Source: Actinomycetes bacterium (lineage in GTDB: Bacteria > Actinomycetota > Acidimicrobiia > Acidimicrobiales > Palsa-688). Taken from it: a stretch of 6,710 nucleotides of DNA. The translations under genes were made by a program, and so were the position numbers. Each line of letters opens with the position of its first letter. The first letter of the stretch is position 1. The notes beneath the pieces are model-generated. The model was not told where the DNA came from. It ran no database searches and worked only from the letters and a program-made list of their open reading frames with translations. This document shows, one piece after another, positions 6,448 through 6,710 of the stretch. The stretch spans positions 1-6,710 of the forward strand of contig JAKABK010000102.1 in NCBI GenBank assembly GCA_021796905.1, written 5' to 3'.

Positions 6448-6472
6448 GGCTCGACGGGCACGTCGTCGAGCC
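6448..6472. repeat. 8-bp perfect inverted repeat in the probable MoxR leader
   Basis: GGCTCGAC (6448-6455) and GTCGAGCC (6465-6472) are perfect reverse complements separated by nine bases, about 100 bp before the ATG at 6570. The element could form an RNA hairpin in the 5' leader or act as a DNA-binding dyad. There is no following T-tract. Confidence 0.4.
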
Positions 6473-6569
6473 GGAGACCACCGAGCCGGGCCCCGTCGGG
6501 ATGCTGCGACGACGTCGCCGGCAACCGCCGCCGCGCTTCGCTACCCCGTCACCCCTGGCGTCCCGTCGG

Positions 6570-6710
6570 ATGAGACAGCCCGAGCCGAGCGGTCACCCGG
6601 GCCCGGCCGGCGGGCTCGACGCGGCTGGGGCCCTGGCGGCAGTCGTCGCGCAGGTGGGCGAAGCGGTGGTCGGCGCCACCGAGGCACTCGAGCAGCTGCT
6701 CGTCGCCTTG
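6570..6710 (+). CDS. MoxR-type AAA+ ATPase, N-terminal fragment (runs off the window)
   Basis: Only the first 47 residues are present. From residue 22 onward the sequence (ALAAVVAQVGEAVVG, then LEQLLVAL) resembles the N-terminal helix of MoxR ATPases, which normally reads like V-G-x-V-V-V-G-Q-x-x-x-x-E-Q-L-L-V-A-L. It precedes the Walker A loop, which would lie beyond the edge. MoxR proteins are chaperone-like AAA+ ATPases usually encoded beside DUF58 and von Willebrand A-domain proteins. Here the usual Gln after VVG is Ala. The ATG at 6570 has no clear Shine-Dalgarno. An in-frame ATG at 6501 is possible but would add an Arg/Pro-rich stretch unlike the family. The gene is divergent from the transporter operon and probably unrelated to it. 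The assignment is moderate because the catalytic motifs are not visible. Confidence 0.6.
   Translation, partial: MRQPEPSGHPGPAGGLDAAGALAAVVAQVGEAVVGATEALEQLLVAL

Larger units (their letters stand above)
6103..6569. other. Divergent intergenic region without a convincing gene
   Basis: This GC-rich stretch separates the minus-strand operon promoter from the plus-strand MoxR-like gene. Open frames exist on both strands, but their translations are Arg/Pro/Gly/Ser-rich with no recognisable domain. I see no tRNA, insertion sequence or CRISPR. It is rich in short inverted repeats: GGAGCC/GGCTCC (6198-6210), CCGGCC/GGCCGG (6248-6263), and the stronger ones at 6371-6392 and 6448-6472. A weak plus-strand -10 candidate, TAAGGT, is at 6402-6407 without a clear -35. 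Confidence 0.5.

Noticed and set aside
6149..6481. Minus-strand 110-codon frame in the divergent intergenic region
   Set aside because: Low-complexity composition, no motif and no supporting ribosome site. The other frames here are equally open, as usual in GC-rich noncoding DNA.
6501..6569. Alternative ATG at 6501 for the MoxR-like gene
   Set aside because: It is in frame, but it would add an Arg/Pro-rich 23-residue stretch not typical of MoxR proteins, and no better ribosome site supports it. It remains possible but less likely.
1..6710. CRISPR arrays, insertion sequences, tRNA or rRNA genes
   Set aside because: I found no regularly spaced direct repeats, transposase-like protein, terminal inverted repeat pair or cloverleaf. 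The inverted repeats present are short and local.

Overview
The window is GC-rich and reads as a chromosomal segment from a high-GC bacterium, most likely an actinomycete in the broad sense. The support for this is strong G/C preference at third codon positions, GTG start usage, TTGACN/TAnnnT promoter spacing and Actinobacteria-like Opp/Dpp ATPases. I cannot place it more finely.

From about 6102 down to 156 (minus strand) there is one compact operon. A promoter (-35 at 6097-6102, -10 at 6074-6079, 17-nt spacer) carries a LacI-type operator (6056-6069) over its probable transcription start. The genes follow in this order: a LacI-family repressor (4630-6009), two inner-membrane permeases of the Opp/Dpp type (3647-4633 and 2514-3647), and two ATPases of the same type (1264-2517 and 156-1271). 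Every junction overlaps (4, 1, 4 and 8 bp), so the repressor and all four transporter subunits look translationally coupled. A LacI regulator heading an Opp/Dpp cassette suggests an oligosaccharide or glycoside importer rather than a peptide importer, but the substrate is inference. No solute-binding protein is encoded in the window.

Positions 1-155, beyond the last ATPase stop, hold a second LacI-type operator (110-123) that fits the family consensus and closely matches the first one. They also hold several inverted repeats and a strong Shine-Dalgarno sequence at 2-8. A further minus-strand gene therefore probably starts just outside the left edge and is probably controlled by the same repressor. 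The missing binding protein or a glycoside hydrolase would be the natural candidate.

Positions 6103-6569 are a GC-rich divergent intergenic region with no convincing gene. They contain two well-formed inverted repeats and a possible 52-codon leader ORF. At 6570 a plus-strand gene begins and runs off the right edge. Its first 47 residues resemble the N-terminus of a MoxR-type AAA+ ATPase.

The most interesting points are the matched operator pair, a repressor that carries an unusual ~100-residue C-terminal tail reaching to the next start codon, cysteine patterns in both ATPases that suggest an Fe-S cluster domain, and the possible leader ORF upstream of the MoxR-like gene. I see nothing that amounts to a wholly new system.
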